Assembly (NCBI GenBank): GCA_000497125.2
Contig: CM035322.1
Location: 194,001 to 258,000, forward strand
DNA: 64,000 bases
From: Spironucleus salmonicida
Taxonomy: Eukaryota > Fornicata > Diplomonadida > Hexamitidae
Direction of reading: 5' to 3'
A model generated the notes under the pieces. The model did no database searches, was not told the origin of the DNA, and saw nothing but the letters and a program-made list of their open reading frames with translations. A program made the translations under genes and the position numbers. This document shows, piece by piece, positions 12,401 to 26,582 of the stretch (positions within the stretch are counted from its first letter, which is position 1; each line of letters starts with the position of its first letter).

Positions 12401-15400
12401 TGGGAAAAGAGATGTTAATTTAGAGTTAATTTTAATGTGTGCAAATAGTTCAGGAACTTCATCATCATAGTTTTCTGCAACAACTATATCAGGCCTAATA
12501 CCAAGACACATACCAACAGAAATTCTTAAAATCATGAATATCTATACTAAGTCTAGTTATTAGTCCGTAAATTTATTTGTTTTTCTATATTTTCCTATAA
12601 TATCTATAATATAATTTGTAATATTAAAGCCTTTCCCTTATAAATTGGTCTTAGAATCCGTCAATATTTAGTTTTAAATAGCAGATACGTCAACTATATG
12701 AACAACTTTGTCCTTTATTTCCTAATCTGCTTGTGTAAAGAATCTAGCTCTGATCTTTTATTTAATACTAGATTATGAGGAGACTTAAGATGATCTATCT
12801 GATACAGATGTACTATAATCAGAACCTTCGTTAGAATTACCTTATTATGTCTCATTAATAACTGGATATTATAATTATATTTGAGATTCATGTATAATGT
12901 CTGAATTTATTATAACTTTTAATAACTATGTTATTTAATCATTAGTTTAAGATGAATAATGTAAAATATTTATTTTATCATAAAATATTCGTGAAATATA
13001 AGAAGTAGAATAAGGCAATCCTCCAATTGTTGTTTCTTGATCTTATTCTACGTCATCTTGAATTCCAAATAATTCTAAATCTTATTGATATAGTTAATCA
13101 AATTACTAATCTATATCATGTGCTTTATCTTGATCATATATAAACTTACAAATTAATGAAGCAAACTTAACTGACTACTACACAATACAATATCTTTGCT
13201 TTTAGGAATCATTTTCAGAACATATACCTGAAAGACTATTGCTATCAGTAATCTCTATTCCATAAGAAAGAAAAGATGAAAGTTAGGCTTAATTTACTTC
13301 TTTATTGAATAATAAATTTACAATTTTCTTAACTATAGAAATAGTTAAGCTAGAGTCATAGTTAAGATTTTGATAAATTTTCATAATATTGATAAAATAT
13401 TATTAATTTATTTGGGAATATCCTAATCCAATCAAAGTTTCACTATCTAACAATGATTCAATTTAGCTTATGGGAAAGTGTTTAGTTGATTATGCTATAA
13501 GTGAGTCTGTATAACGTAAAAATGTAGGAACTTCGTTTTAAATGAAGTGGTTAAATATAGAAGAATTATAAATATAAGTTTCCCAAGAAGATTTAAGCTT
13601 GAAATCCTAGTCAATAACAATTTAACAATCTTACCAAGGATTATCGATTGTTTCTCCGTCAACAATAATATCATTCAAATATCCTAAAATATCCAAAGTT
13701 GCTAATCGTTCTAATACATGTTAAAGACTTGACTGATCTAGTACCTAAGAAAATACATTGAATAAAGAGTGTACAGACAATGTGCATATCATATTGTCTT
13801 ATGCATCCAAAATACTTTATTATATTGATTAATTTTATAATAAAAGTATGGAAACATTATCATTTACTGAAGTAGTTTACTACTAAATATTAAAGTTATC
13901 TGTAATTTAGTTATTTACAATATATCTTTAATTAGTTAAAAGAAGAACTATAAACTAAAAATTATGCATAAATTCAAAATCAAAGCTACTTTTAAGCATA
14001 ATGAATCCATTAGCAAACTATTTAATATACTGCAGAGAATACTATGGGAAAATAATACTAAACAAATTAACATAGTATTATTCTTCTAATATTGGAACAT
14101 GTAATTAAATAGAGGTAAGTTACACTAATTGAGAATTTTTATCACATTCAATTATAAAACAACAATCTGATAAAGACGAAATACCTTCACATTTTTATTA
14201 AATATTATCGATTTATACATGAAGTTTTTACGAGAATTTTAATATATGATCTCTTAAAAGTAATACAATATCTGAAGAAATTGTATTACTCTTAGATTTG
14301 GAATCAAAATGGAAAGTTGGAAAGCCTAAAGATTAATAATAATCTAGGACACATGATGAATTTATATCATATAATGATGAAATTTTATCTGTTCTGACTG
14401 ATGAAGGGTATCTTGACGATTATAAGCATTTATAATTTCTTCTAACAATTTTTTAAGTTATAGATGACAATATTTATGAAATAACGTTATTATTTTGCAT
14501 ATCTTCTTATAAATTTATACTTACTGGATCTATCATATTTCTGATAAACAATTTAGCTATATTTAGTAAAGTTGACTTACCTGTCTAATAGGATCCGGTT
14601 ATAGAAATAGTAATAGAAGAAATAAGAGAAGCTCCAAGTAATACAATAAATGATGCTCTATGTTAATCAATAAAAAGTTAGGTATGTGAAAGTTTTTAAA
14701 TAGATATTACATTTAAAGGCAAATTCTAATCAATAATACTATCGCTATTTTATAAATTTGATTAAGACAACCGCTAGGACACTATTTACTATGAAACTTA
14801 ACTTACTACATTATTAATAATGTCTTTTTCATATTAATCTGTTAAATTTTAGAGGATGTCCTAACCTAGTTAATATTCTTTAAATAAAATTATATTATCT
14901 ATAAAATGATAATAAGAAAAAATTGATGGTATCTTTTGAGGTATATCCTTAACAGCTTTTTAATAAAACAACTTGATTATTCTTAATTGCTATTCTTATG
15001 TTAGCCCAGTATTTATTTTATGTAATGGTGAAAAATTTTTGTAGTTTAAATTTTTAAATACTTCTTTGTTAAGTGTTGGATATAAATCCATATAATCATA
15101 TGCTAATAATGCAGTTATTGGTACAAATACTGTTAAAATTTCTGTAGTTAATTGCTCTCCAGTTATTATCATATTTATAACTGAATCTAATTTTTGTTAA
15201 ATGGTAGTAAGAAATTGCTTATTGAAAACAATATGCTACTTATTTCCATGAGTTATATTAATGTAAAACAATAAAATAGTATTCCATATTGAAGCAAATA
15301 AAGGTGTAAAAATATTTTTAAAAGCGTCTTCATGTATTGTAGGTTTAAAATAATATTCAAATAAGAATTTATCTTAAAATTCAAATTTTATACTGCCATT

Positions 15401-18400
15401 TAGTCCTTATCCATCAAATTACTAAAATGAAGACAAATATTGTTAGGATAATGTGTTTAGTGTCTATTCTTTGTCTTTAGTAGTTTTTATTAATTTTTCA
15501 TATTCAGCATGATTTTCTATTAAATTTTAAAGATCATATCCTCCAATATCAACTATTGAAGATTATACATTCTAAATTTATAATCGCTAAGAATCAAATT
15601 CATCTTATAGATATGAACTATATTAATTTTATAATTATTCCGATTAACAATATTAGTCCATTTACAATCTTTGTATTGTATCAATATTTAAACTTTAATT
15701 ATCTGTATTCAATATTCTTTAAATAGTTGTATAACTTAATTATTGGTTAGTTGTCTTGGCAATATTCAAGAATTGATTCTACTAATTACGTTTTTAAACA
15801 TTGCATACATTATTTTTCTATAAATATATAAAAATAAGATTTCTTATTAATATTCCCTCCTCAAAACTAGGGTTTATACCAAAGACTTATAATATAGTAT
15901 CTAATAAATATGCATATATTCCATGTAAAAATGACTAAAGTATCATTGTTCTATTTTCTAAGCGCATCATATATTAATCTTTCTAAACTGAAACTAATGC
16001 CTTAAGTTTAAAATCTTATCTTAATAATTCTGAGGCCGAACCAGAAATAATTGAATCCTTTAGCCAAAGGTATCCTAATTTAGTTTCCAATATTTAGCTA
16101 TAATAGTATTTATTAATATACAGTTAGGACAGAAATAGTCTTTTATCTGAAACAGATTATTAATAAGTAGGAATTAAAATAAATTTATGATTAAAAATAT
16201 ATAACTAAGCTTGCTGACCGACATCTTTATATACTGAATAATCAATAGATACAATGACTTAAATTTTGCTAGAAGATTAAGAGTATAATTATTAGATTGT
16301 ATCAATTATAGTAAATAAATCAGATATAGTTGTAATATAAATGAATAGAAGAATAGATTTTTATATAATCTCAAATTAGTTTTGTTAAATAAATGATTAC
16401 AGTGAAATTTAGTCATAGATGTAAATAATTTTTGTTGAGTAAATAACTTATAATAAAGTAAAAAATTTCTTTAAATACGTCTAATTAAATGAAATTAACA
16501 TTAATGGAGAATCTATTGATAATATTTCGTTAATAAATATAATATCATAAGCACACTATAGAGAAACTTGATGCAACTCATGGATAACATGAATTTTATA
16601 TGATGTTTCCCTATTTAAATTCTTTTCAAAATAGTTATTATAATAATTTGCAAAATTGCTTGTTTTAATATTATACACTTTATTATGCTAACGTTATATA
16701 CCTATAGATTGTAAACTTGCTTCATTATATTAGTAAAATACTCTTGCCTATGACATAAGCTATGCGGCTTATACCTAATCTAAACCAAATACAGAAGCAA
16801 TAATATATGATAACATAGTAAAAATAAGGTTATTATCTTCTTAACTGGAAAGTATTTTTTAACTTAACTTCATTATATAATCACAACATGTTGATGCTAC
16901 AGAATATATATCATTTATATCATTAACTCTGTTAAGTATTCTACTAATATCAGCTAACTTTATTTTAATAAAATCTTTATCAAACTATAACAGTATTAAA
17001 GATAAATCAAAAAATGATGCTCCATATACTTATGATAGCTAGTTATAGCTTTATAATGTATCGTCACATGATAATTCAACAATACCAGACAAATAAAATC
17101 GCTATATTTACTTTTTAATATTCTAATCTAATTATAGCTCTAAAAATTATTAATGAGAAACGATGCCAGATTTAGATTTATACTCATTTACTTTAATTTG
17201 AATCTTTTCATAAGTAGATTAAAATTACTCCTAGCTCTAAGTAGAGAAATGATAATTTTAATTATTAAACTGGAATTATAATTCTGGAATAAAAAAGATA
17301 ATATTTCCTAAATTCTCAACTTCTGTAAACTAAACGGGCCGCGTCATAAGTGTTTTTTGCTAAATAGAGCCTAATAATCCTTTTTACTTTAGTGATATAT
17401 TTGTAATGTCTTAAGAAATATAATGATATTTACAACATCCTGTTTGTGTTGTAAGCATTTTAGTAAAATGCACTAATTCTTATACTTAATCATTATCTAA
17501 AGTTATTAATCCGTAGATAATAACAAATGAACCACAAAGTATGTATTTTTCAATAAGTTTAAATTATTCTTAGAAATTAGTGGATGAAAAGAAAACTTCT
17601 TAAACCCGTCTTTATAGTTAAAGTGATAGCAACGTAGTGATGTTCAAAAATTATTTATTTTTGATACCTTATTACTTTGCTCCTAGTAAAAATACCGACT
17701 AACGTTTGGAAAACAGAATAAATATTTAAGAGAGTATTTCTTATAGCTATGTATTAATAGTAGGCAACATATTTGCAAAAACATACCCAGATTCTATTGA
17801 ATATTCTTATTTTACATTTTATATAAATATCTTCTTGTCGTCCACATCTAGTATTTAGACAGTTATATTATCATTGTAACTACTATTTTTCCATTATAAA
17901 AAATTTTATGCAGATAATAACTTTTTAAATAAAGTTAAATATAAAGTTAATAAATTTTAAACCTCAATAAAATCTGCATACCTTAACAAAAGATCATTAA
18001 TAAATTAAAGTTGGATGTCTAAAAATTATATTTGTATCTGTACTTTAAAATTTTTAATTGCTACTCTATAATAATTAATAAAGTGTGTATTAATAACAAT
18101 CTGTAGAATGTGCTGATCTGTTATGCTGAAAAATGAATTTTAAAGATCTTGCTCTATTTGATTTGCTGAATAACCTATTAAATTTTATTTTTATTCCACA
18201 AACCGTAAATAAACAATATTGAACAAATCCCAACCATGAAGAGCTTATGAAATAAGAGTTTGCTTACAAATCTTATCCAGCTCATCCAATACTTGATAAT
18301 TGAAACCTGGCGATTGAATATTTTAAATAAATTTATATTATTAATTTTTTGTTAGTAACAATCCTGAAATTTAATTTTAATCATAAATTAATGTCTCTAC

Positions 18401-21400
18401 GCCATAATAATACTATGATAAAAACTAAGGATTGTTGAATGTTCTATTGTTCTATGTGAATTCTTAAAATTTAATATGAAAAGGCATATTTAGAGTCAAA
18501 TACTTATAATAAACTTGCAGATTACCATCTTTGGTATAAAAATGTGGAATAATTTCTATCTTATTTAAAATCTCTTCTTTTATTATTATTTGTTAAAATT
18601 TGTTATTCTCAATTATTTGTGTAAATGTATTAATTATACTAGAAAATGGTGTATCAAGAATACTATGGTATAATTACTAAATATTTTAATACAATTGAGT
18701 TAATTTTTCACAAAAATCTTATTAATATATTAATTTTAACAATGGAATCTCGTGTTAAACAGTAATATATTACTATTATAATAATTTCCAGGTATAAGCA
18801 TATTGAATCAATTATTTCTCTTATTGCCCTGTGATAAAAGAAACAGAAAATTATAATCTAGGATTGACATAACGAATAATTTAATTATTATTATATAGTA
18901 ATAATAAATCATATAACATTGTAGGTAAATATTTTAAAGATGTAAGTATCATTTTTAATACTTACGATAATGCCTCGATATCTCTTGATTTAGATTCTAT
19001 TTTAGCACTATATCTCCATTATTTAATCATCTCATGTTATTCTTAATTTTAAGATGATGACTACATTGCATCATAAATATCTAAATATAATTACTCAAAC
19101 ATAATATCATAACTATTTTCGCATTAGGTTGTTCGTTTGCCTTAGAAGCCTAGATTATTAATATATAGACTAATTTGAGCCAATACTTCAGAACATATGC
19201 TATCTGCATATATAGGTGATATTTATACGTAGTTAAGAGAAGACATATCAATAATATTGGAATTTCCTCGAAGTTGTTATACTAGCTTGTTATCTACAAT
19301 TTTCTAATTAGAAATTTAACTAGTTTAAACTGTATAAATATTGGTCACAATAATACTATTAATGTGTTTAAAAATTTCTTGCAACTTTTCATTAGCATCT
19401 TAATCAATCCTAACATTTTATCTTAAGATTAAAATTACATCAAGAATATCTGGTTTTTCAACAATAACTTTAAATAACTACTGTATATTTTGATTCAGTT
19501 ATTTATCTAATGGTATTTACGTAATTTTTTAAAATTTTTAAAAGTGGTGAGCTTCAAAATGAGGATCCTATAAAAAATATAAAAACACAACTTTGTCAAT
19601 ATTTATTCTTATAAAATCTTCAACTTCGTTAATATACGAAAGCCATTCAGAATATGATAATGTTAGAATAATTTAGTCTTTTATCACAGTTGCTTTGTGT
19701 TAAGATTTTATATAACCCGCTTTAAACCAGTCAGCTTTATTACTCAAAACATGATACGTTTCTATTGATCTACATTTAACTGTTTTAATAGCCATAATTG
19801 TCTTTTCAATAAGTTAGACTATAAATTCTGAAGGGAATTATACCACCATCATATTACAATTTATTAACTATTCTATATAAAATTTTGAATTTATTATAGT
19901 TGTTAATGGATATAGAGCTAATAATAATTATGATGGAGAGGCATATGTCTATATATTTATAAACTATGCATTTTCATCATTTAGAGTTGAAAGAATCCAT
20001 TATCTCCATCTTGACGTACAATTTTATATTGCTGAAAGTTCGAATAATATAAATTAAATATGATACATAAAATCATCCATTGTATTAATCGTATCATAAA
20101 AATGTGATTTCAATCTAAAATTATTCTAAGCCTACTATAAAAATGTAAACTATTCATGTTCAGCATAATGCACTTGACTAGTAAGCAATTGCTTATTACT
20201 ATAATTAACCGAAAATATTTTTAACTCTGTGCATTTAGCAATGCTCTATAATAATAATTTTTCTACATTTTTATCTATATCGAAATCAAATTATTTAATT
20301 TAAAATGTTAATAAACTTAAAAGTTTTGATTAATCAAATAAAGATATATACTATTATACTATTTCTCCTTAAATAACTGTATTAACTATGATCTCTAAAT
20401 TTTTACTGCTATCATGTATCCAATTTTCTACTTAATTTATTACTTATAAAACGTCTGGTGTATAGTTTTTCAATTCAATCTACTTAATTTAAAGTTCTTT
20501 TATTAATAGAAAGACACTATCTAGTTATTTAAAAACTTTATCAATATATTCGTCAGGCCATGGAAGTTCTTAATAAAAAACGCTAAAAAATGTTTAATAG
20601 TTTAATAATATTACTTATTCTAAACTATTATATAATGTTAATAACTTAATACCAGAAAAAAAAGTTTATATTTCAGACCCAAGTTTAAAATATGAAGGAG
20701 ATTCTTGACATAAGAAATACAATTTTCTAATATATGTTAATTCATTAACTATTTGATCTGAAAAGTTACTAATGAAACTTAAAATTTTCTATTTTACATT
20801 ATTACGAATTTCATCTAAAAGTTCTAGCATTTCTTATAAATATTAAGTTATATCTATTTGATAGAAGTAAATATTGAAAACTATTCCTTAAGATTATTTA
20901 ATAATATCTTATATATTTTTAATTTCTTCTAACCATGCTATGAAGTTGTTAAAATTTATTAATAATTAATCAGAATTTATATTATTAAATGCAAATTAGT
21001 TTAATTCTTATATTTTTTTAATCGGAGCATTTAAATGTGGAATTTTGCTTTAAGAGACGACGTCAAGATTATTTAATTATTCTTGTAGTTTAACTATCAT
21101 AACAGAATCTGCTAAAAGCTTATCTTTGAGAAAATATACACCAATCTGAAATTAAATTTAATTAATACTTTCTAAAATATTATTATGTTCTAATTGAATA
21201 TTTTAATGCTTTAACATTAATGTGTTGTCTGAAAATTGGTTCTAAAGCTATCTAAAAACTTCTTAGGATGTATTTTAAGTAGGTATGACCTATAAAATTT
21301 TATTCTATTAATCAAATAAAATGAAATTAAGATTAATATTGTTAGTGAGATTAATATAATTAAATTCATCAACATAATCAAATTATATACAGTTAAAGCA

Positions 21401-22744
21401 ATAATAAATAATACTATACTCTAATTCCCAAATACGAAGGGATTTGTCTAAATAATCTTAATCAAGAAAATCTTATGAAATTTCATATCGTCTAGAAAAT
21501 AATGAGAGAATAAAATTTTTGTTACCAAAAACACTAAGAATAGGTATCATTTTCTATAAATGCGTGCATAATGAAGTTTATTGGCTTTTTGATGTTAATA
21601 TTACATTCATTTATTATAAAGCTGGCTCTACAATTAATGAAAATGCAGAAAAAATAACTTATTTGATAATATTTTAAACTAATTGATATTATACACTGTG
21701 TTAGTCAGAAAATATTAAGGCCTCGGTTTATATAATAAGCGGAATAATTTCTTATTTAAAACAAAGTAACAGTAACACAAAATAATTTAATTAATCTACA
21801 TTATAAATATTAGTTAATTTTTTACTAAAATTAACTATATTAGCTTCTGTCTTACAAAGTAATTTGGTGATAAAACGACTTTAGTCATTTTCTACTTTAC
21901 GTAACTACGCCTTTTAATATGATAAAAACTATAAAATCTGCCCAGTATTATCTTTTTATTCTAAAAAATTTTACATTACGCTTTTAAATAAAGACTTAAA
22001 TTATTTTCCCCAAATAACTACTTGTAAATGATAAAAATTTTTACAAATCAATGAATTCTATAAAGAATTCTTACACTGTGTAAAAAATTCTGAATCAAAC
22101 TATTAAATTTTAGTGTAAATAGAGTCTGTTTTGACATTTTAATTAAGATAATTTAAAAATTTACGTTCATCAAGCATTTCTGTTGTTATAATTTTATTTA
22201 TTGGGGTAACTTCAGATACAAATCTAGCCCCTATTTTTCTAATAATAACTCTTTGTACCCATTTAATCAGAGTATCTGTAGTTTTATCAGAAAAATCCGG
22301 AGATAAAATATGTTCCTCATCTTTTAAAGATTCAAGATAAGAAACTGCAAATTTAGCATATTCTACCTACTCCTTACTAGCGTTTTAGAATATTTATAAG
22401 TTAGGTAATTCCGTTACTTCAGGCAACTCGTACTCATAATCTTCTATCTGTATATTTCTCATTAATGTGACTTAATTTATATTGACTTCTTTGTAAACAA
22501 AGTCGGGGTTTTACTTTTATCCAATCATCGAAGTTCCACTAACTGGTGGATGTGGAAGATCTTTTACAATGACTTTTACAAGGCATTTCCTAGTGTAAAT
22601 ATTCATTGATAATAGATATCCTGGTGAATACATTGAGTCTTACCCAATAACTGAAACTGGTATATCAATAGTTTAATTTTAAAGACATTCTGGGTGTAGC
22701 TGATAGTAAAATATCGCATCTAAGTAAGGTTTTTATTCAGCCAT
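6428..22744 (-). CDS. Giant divergent dynein heavy chain, 5,438 aa
   Basis: A single TGA-free frame of 5,439 codons from ATG 22744 to TGA 6428, with no sign of introns. The C terminus is the best evidence for dynein: GVFSIEVTNLQLFGASFD followed by DLQGFEEEFSVYF, then YVPIPVRC and a final LRLGAFFGVGAL, in the order and spacing of the dynein C-terminal domain (GVxVxGLxLxGAxWD, YxCPVYKT, RGVALL). Upstream, WIILIPSCLYAEYY fits the AAA6 'WVxLQNCHLA' element. A P-loop-like GSYQTGKST lies near residue 2,720, where AAA1 is expected; near residue 3,930, where AAA4 is expected, GNNTLTGGK lacks the final Ser/Thr. Typical heavy chains have 4,000-4,700 residues. The canonical GPAGTGKTET and GVGGSGKQSL were not seen, so ATPase activity is uncertain. 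Dyneins drive ciliary beating or minus-end transport; this one cannot be placed in a class by eye. Confidence 0.7.
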
Positions 22745-22794
22745 TTTGAGTGAAACGAAAAAATAATGTATAATATAATATTAAAATGAAAATT

Positions 22795-24114
22795 TCACTT
22801 CACGACACTTGTTCTAATCCAATTTAATACATCAGAATTCCCACTTAATAATACACTTTGTTCTACATCTAGTGCTGTAACTGTCATTTCAACTATATTT
22901 TTATGTTCTAATAATTTAAGCAATATTTTTTCTTTGTTTACTTTTTCAATATCCTACATATTAAATTTACTCTCTTATAGATTTTATTTTTAAATATCAG
23001 TAAATTCAAGTTAAATATATTTGCTATCTAAGTCATTAAATGCTAATTAATTAAGACTAGCTGCTAGTTTATTCGACTTTCCCTGTTGTTTAACTGTATT
23101 TTACGTGATTTCTGTATTAATTTCTTTCAAAATATCCATCAATAATTATTTAACTGGCATAGGAGTAGATAATATCTTTAGTCTTTATTGCTAGGCTGAG
23201 ATCGTCATTTTATGTGCCTCACTAAGTGCTTTTTGTAATCTTTAATTCTCAGCCTCTAAGCGCTTAACCTTGCTAATAACACCTCCTACCACTACAGGTT
23301 CATCTATGTCGATTTTTTCATCCTCAAAACCAACAAAATCGTTTTAATTCTTCAAATCGAACATTTCTTCATAAAGCCGAATTTTGCTCTCGTAATCCGT
23401 CAAGCTGCGCTGTGCACGTGCTAGTTTGAACGTCGTAGCCTCCAGAATCGTACGATTTTCAGATATTGCGTTATTCAGAACAGATATAACCTGTCCTTAT
23501 TTTCCATTATCTCGTTGGAGGTCCTCACAGCGTTTTTTCAAAAACTCGGTCTCCGTGATCACCTCGTCAAGTTTTTTCGGGTCATTCAGCAGCTCCTCGC
23601 GCTCCATTACGAGCTTCGAGCAGTCCCGCTCCAGTTCCAAAAGCTGGAGCTGGAAGTCCTGCCGGATCTGCATTTCGATTTTGCGCTACCGTTCGAATTG
23701 CTGGTCGTTAAGCTCCTCAAGCTTATTGTTCAGCTCGCTGCGCAACTGCAGGAATTCGCAATTTTCGGACTGGAAATTTGTCGTCTGAAATTGCTCTTTC
23801 ACGAGGCTCTGCTTCAGCTTTAGCTCGTGAATTTGGGCCTGCTGTGCAGAGATCGTCTTTTTGTAATTATCGAGCTCCTGGGTGAGCTGAGTGCGCTCTG
23901 AGGTAAGCTGCGCGTTTCGGCGCATCACATCAGCGTATTGCATCGATTTTGAGGCTTTCTGAGGCGATTTGGATGAAATTTGCTTCACGGCTAGTTCGGC
24001 TTCTGCTAGCTCTTGCTACGTCACGAGAGTCGGTAGAGGGTTGATGTGCATGTTAAGTAGTAGATCGTACTCTGTATTCTTCTTTTTCTGGTAGGCGGCA
24101 TGTGGGTTTCGCAT
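22795..24114 (-). CDS. Long coiled-coil protein, 439 aa
   Basis: ATG at 24114 (MRNPHAAYQKKKN), TGA at 22795. Residues about 45-300 are heptad-rich coiled coil with many Gln, Glu, Leu and Arg (for example LTQELDNYKKTISAQQ, LQLRSELNNKLEELN). An acidic break (FEDEKIDIDEP) separates it from a second helical part. Base use changes sharply: codons for roughly the first two-thirds are GC-rich and use CAG/CAA for Gln, whereas the last third is AT-rich and full of TAA/TAG Gln codons. It sits 50 nt upstream of the dynein start on the same strand. Centrosomal or ciliary coiled coils look like this, but no family is recognised. Confidence 0.75.
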
Positions 24115-24329
24115 GATTTTAATTCGAGGGGTTATATATTAAGTAGTATATAGAATTGTGTGTTATTACGTTTTTTGGAATGGCAAATTAAAGTAAATTA
24201 GCTAGACGAGAATGAGTAAGGGGAGAAATCCGTGGAAAGAATAAGGAATATATTTATGTGACTAGCAATTCACGTAAAAAGTAACTAGCAATAAAATTTT
24301 AGGTCAATTTGGGATTGTGGAACGCCAAA

Positions 24330-24464
24330 TCAATATAAATTTAGTTTTAAAATATGATTATTTCGTAAATATACTGATATTAGATTTTATAACGCTTATT
24401 ACAATGAGATCTAATTATCTTGTGCTTTTAGTAAGAACTCATCTAGATCGAAAGTTTTGTACAT
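24330..24464 (-). CDS. Possible micro-protein, 44 aa
   Basis: An ATG-to-TGA frame encoding MYKTFDLDEFLLKAQDNQ and a further amphipathic stretch rich in Gln, Leu and Asn. It lies between the coiled-coil gene start (24114) and the VAP-like gene end (24587), on the same strand. The codon texture of the first half looks coding, but a frame this short can arise by chance in AT-rich DNA. It could be a real small protein or an upstream exon of something I cannot see. Confidence 0.3.
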
Positions 24465-24586
24465 AGTAAGTATATTTTATATAGATAAAGTCATTCTATA
24501 ATTTAACTTACACAACTATATAATGATTCAATCATTTATTAAGATTCTGATAAAGAAATGAGTGAATATTAATTAAATGAAAATTT

Positions 24587-25294
24587 TCAGTCTAGTTTAC
24601 TTTTAAGCTTCAAGCCCGTTGAAAAACCAAAGATAAAACATAATACTGCGGCTAAATGTCTATATCCTATACCCTTAAAATCTTTAAATCTCTATTTTTG
24701 TTTAAGCTAAATCTTTAATGACTATTCCGAATTTTCTAAAATAGTAACCTCAGCTTATTCTCTTGCAAGAAGAATTTTCTTTTGTTACAATTAAGTTTGA
24801 GCTTCAGCCAATGCTGCTTGTGAAAAATTAACATCATTTTATAAAGTTTTTGTTTTTTAATTATAATCATCTGCAGAAGTCTTATTTTAATCATATTTTT
24901 ATTTATCATCATATATGATTATCATTTGTTATTCTACGAACGTATTTTCACTAACAGCTTTGTCTTGAAATCTATTATAAAATGCTTTAAGAAGCTCTGG
25001 AGCAACTTCGTTAAGGATAACTTCAGAAGATTCAACAAAGAATCCTTTGACACAAATTTGAGCAGATTTTAATTATTTTGATAATAATTATATTCTTTAT
25101 CTTCCATTGGGTAGTAAAGTAAATATTGTCGGGGAAGAAGAAAGTTTAGAATCAGATGTTTAAATTTTCAACAAAAGGGGTGTATCGGCAAGATTATTTA
25201 TAATAATAGACGAAGCACACTCGATATCTTTAGTTAATGGAGTTATTGGTTATGAGATTGCAAATGGTTACATAATTTATGAATTATTTACCAT
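24587..25294 (-). CDS. VAP-like protein: MSP-type domain, coiled coil, C-terminal membrane anchor, 235 aa
   Basis: ATG at 25294, TGA at 24587. Residues about 25-90 resemble a divergent MSP/VAP domain (TPLLLKIQTSDSKL, then FTLLPNGRQRIQQLL, then AQICVKGFFVES), in the order 'vxxKikTtxPxxxxxxPnxgxxxpg'. A Gln-rich coiled coil follows (about 130-190), and the protein ends with one hydrophobic span (HLAAVLCFIFGFSTGLKL) and a short basic tail. That domain order is that of VAP proteins, ER membrane anchors that bind FFAT motifs at organelle contact sites. The MSP match is by eye and weak. It shares a 39-nt divergent gap with the 406-residue gene. Confidence 0.55.
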
Positions 25295-25333
25295 GACTAT
25301 ATAAAATTATATATAATTAAATTGATATATTTA

Positions 25334-26554
25334 ATGAGAAAAATATTTTTAGCGACTAAAAAATCAGATAACGTATTAGATGATTTATTTTTAAAATGCA
25401 ATAATACGAATATCGATAAATTAACTGTGAGTCAAGAATATTTAAATGAAGTAATAAATGATTTGTCAAATAATTAAATCTAGCCAATATAGACTACAGT
25501 CTTAATATAATTATTAACTGAAAAATCTATACAGCTTACGCCATTTAGTTCTTAGTTAGAGCTGATTATAAAAACTAAAAACTATGATTTAATTAATGCT
25601 CATATAGTTTATTCAAGATCATAGTTTTACCTTTAGTAGAATGTTATTGAAGAATTTCCTATCGTTTACTAAAATAATTAATAGTAAGGTTTAGCTTTTT
25701 TATTCAATTTACTTTAAATTGCACAGAAAAGTTAAATAACCCATATCATTATATTTTCAAAATTTGAAGAAATAATAACACCTAGTTACTTATAAAATTA
25801 AATTTTATCATCATAGGATATATCCCTTTAGCTAAAAATTATAAAATTAGGTTATTTACATATAATTTAGTGTTCAGGATATGCAGAGGCGTTATTTTTT
25901 GCAGTCAATGATAAAATTGCAAGCCCTTTGATGATATAAGTATTAAGAAAACTTTCAGTAAGAGTAAAATGGATAGAAAAAGTTTTTAAGTCATCTTACT
26001 AAAATATTATTAGTTATTATTAGTTTAATATTTAATAAAGATTTGAAATTTTGAAGTTTACAAGCTTTGTTATACATAAATTTGAATTCAATAAAGAATT
26101 TATATCAGATATGATATCAGATATATTTTAAATAAAAAATATTACATAAGGCGAAATGGATATTGTTATACGATTAATATCTTTCTGTATATCATCATAT
26201 AAATTAAATTCGAATTAAATTACATAATATGTTTAGTTTTTATTAGGACAATTTATTCCAAATATTGTAAATTAGACTTAATTAAATATACTGTAGACAA
26301 CTAATTTTTATATAGATATTATGATTTAAGATATTTAATTAATTGATCTATTTTTATTTAAATTGTAACGAATTTAAATTAAGTTGGATAGGTTTAACTT
26401 ACTATAGTGTGAATATTTTGTACATCTAACTACAATTGTCTAATAAATAAAACAGAATGGGTGTGATATAGAATAACATATACTAGAATAGTTTATGAAT
26501 TTAGATGGTAGAAATCCTGAATTAGACGAGTTGTTAGAGAGGCTGAAAGGGTGA
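25334..26554 (+). CDS. Hypothetical protein, 406 aa
   Basis: ATG 25334 to TGA 26552-26554, fully open with TAA/TAG as Gln. The sequence is helical in look, rich in Ile, Leu and Gln, with alternating amphipathic segments typical of helical-repeat proteins (LQLKIIKLGYLHII, MDIVIRLISFCISSYK). No catalytic motif, membrane span or signal peptide. It begins 39 nt from the divergent VAP-like gene and ends 28 nt before the MOB gene in the same direction. No function is proposed. Confidence 0.7.
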
Positions 26555-26582
26555 TGTTTATTATAAGTTATTATATAATATA

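Noticed and set aside
23426-23823. Two overlapping plus-strand ORFs of 102-120 codons
   Set aside because: They are antisense shadows of the GC-rich coiled-coil gene on the minus strand; their Ser/Arg/Phe-rich and Leu-rich content reflects the complement of Gln, Glu and Lys codons.
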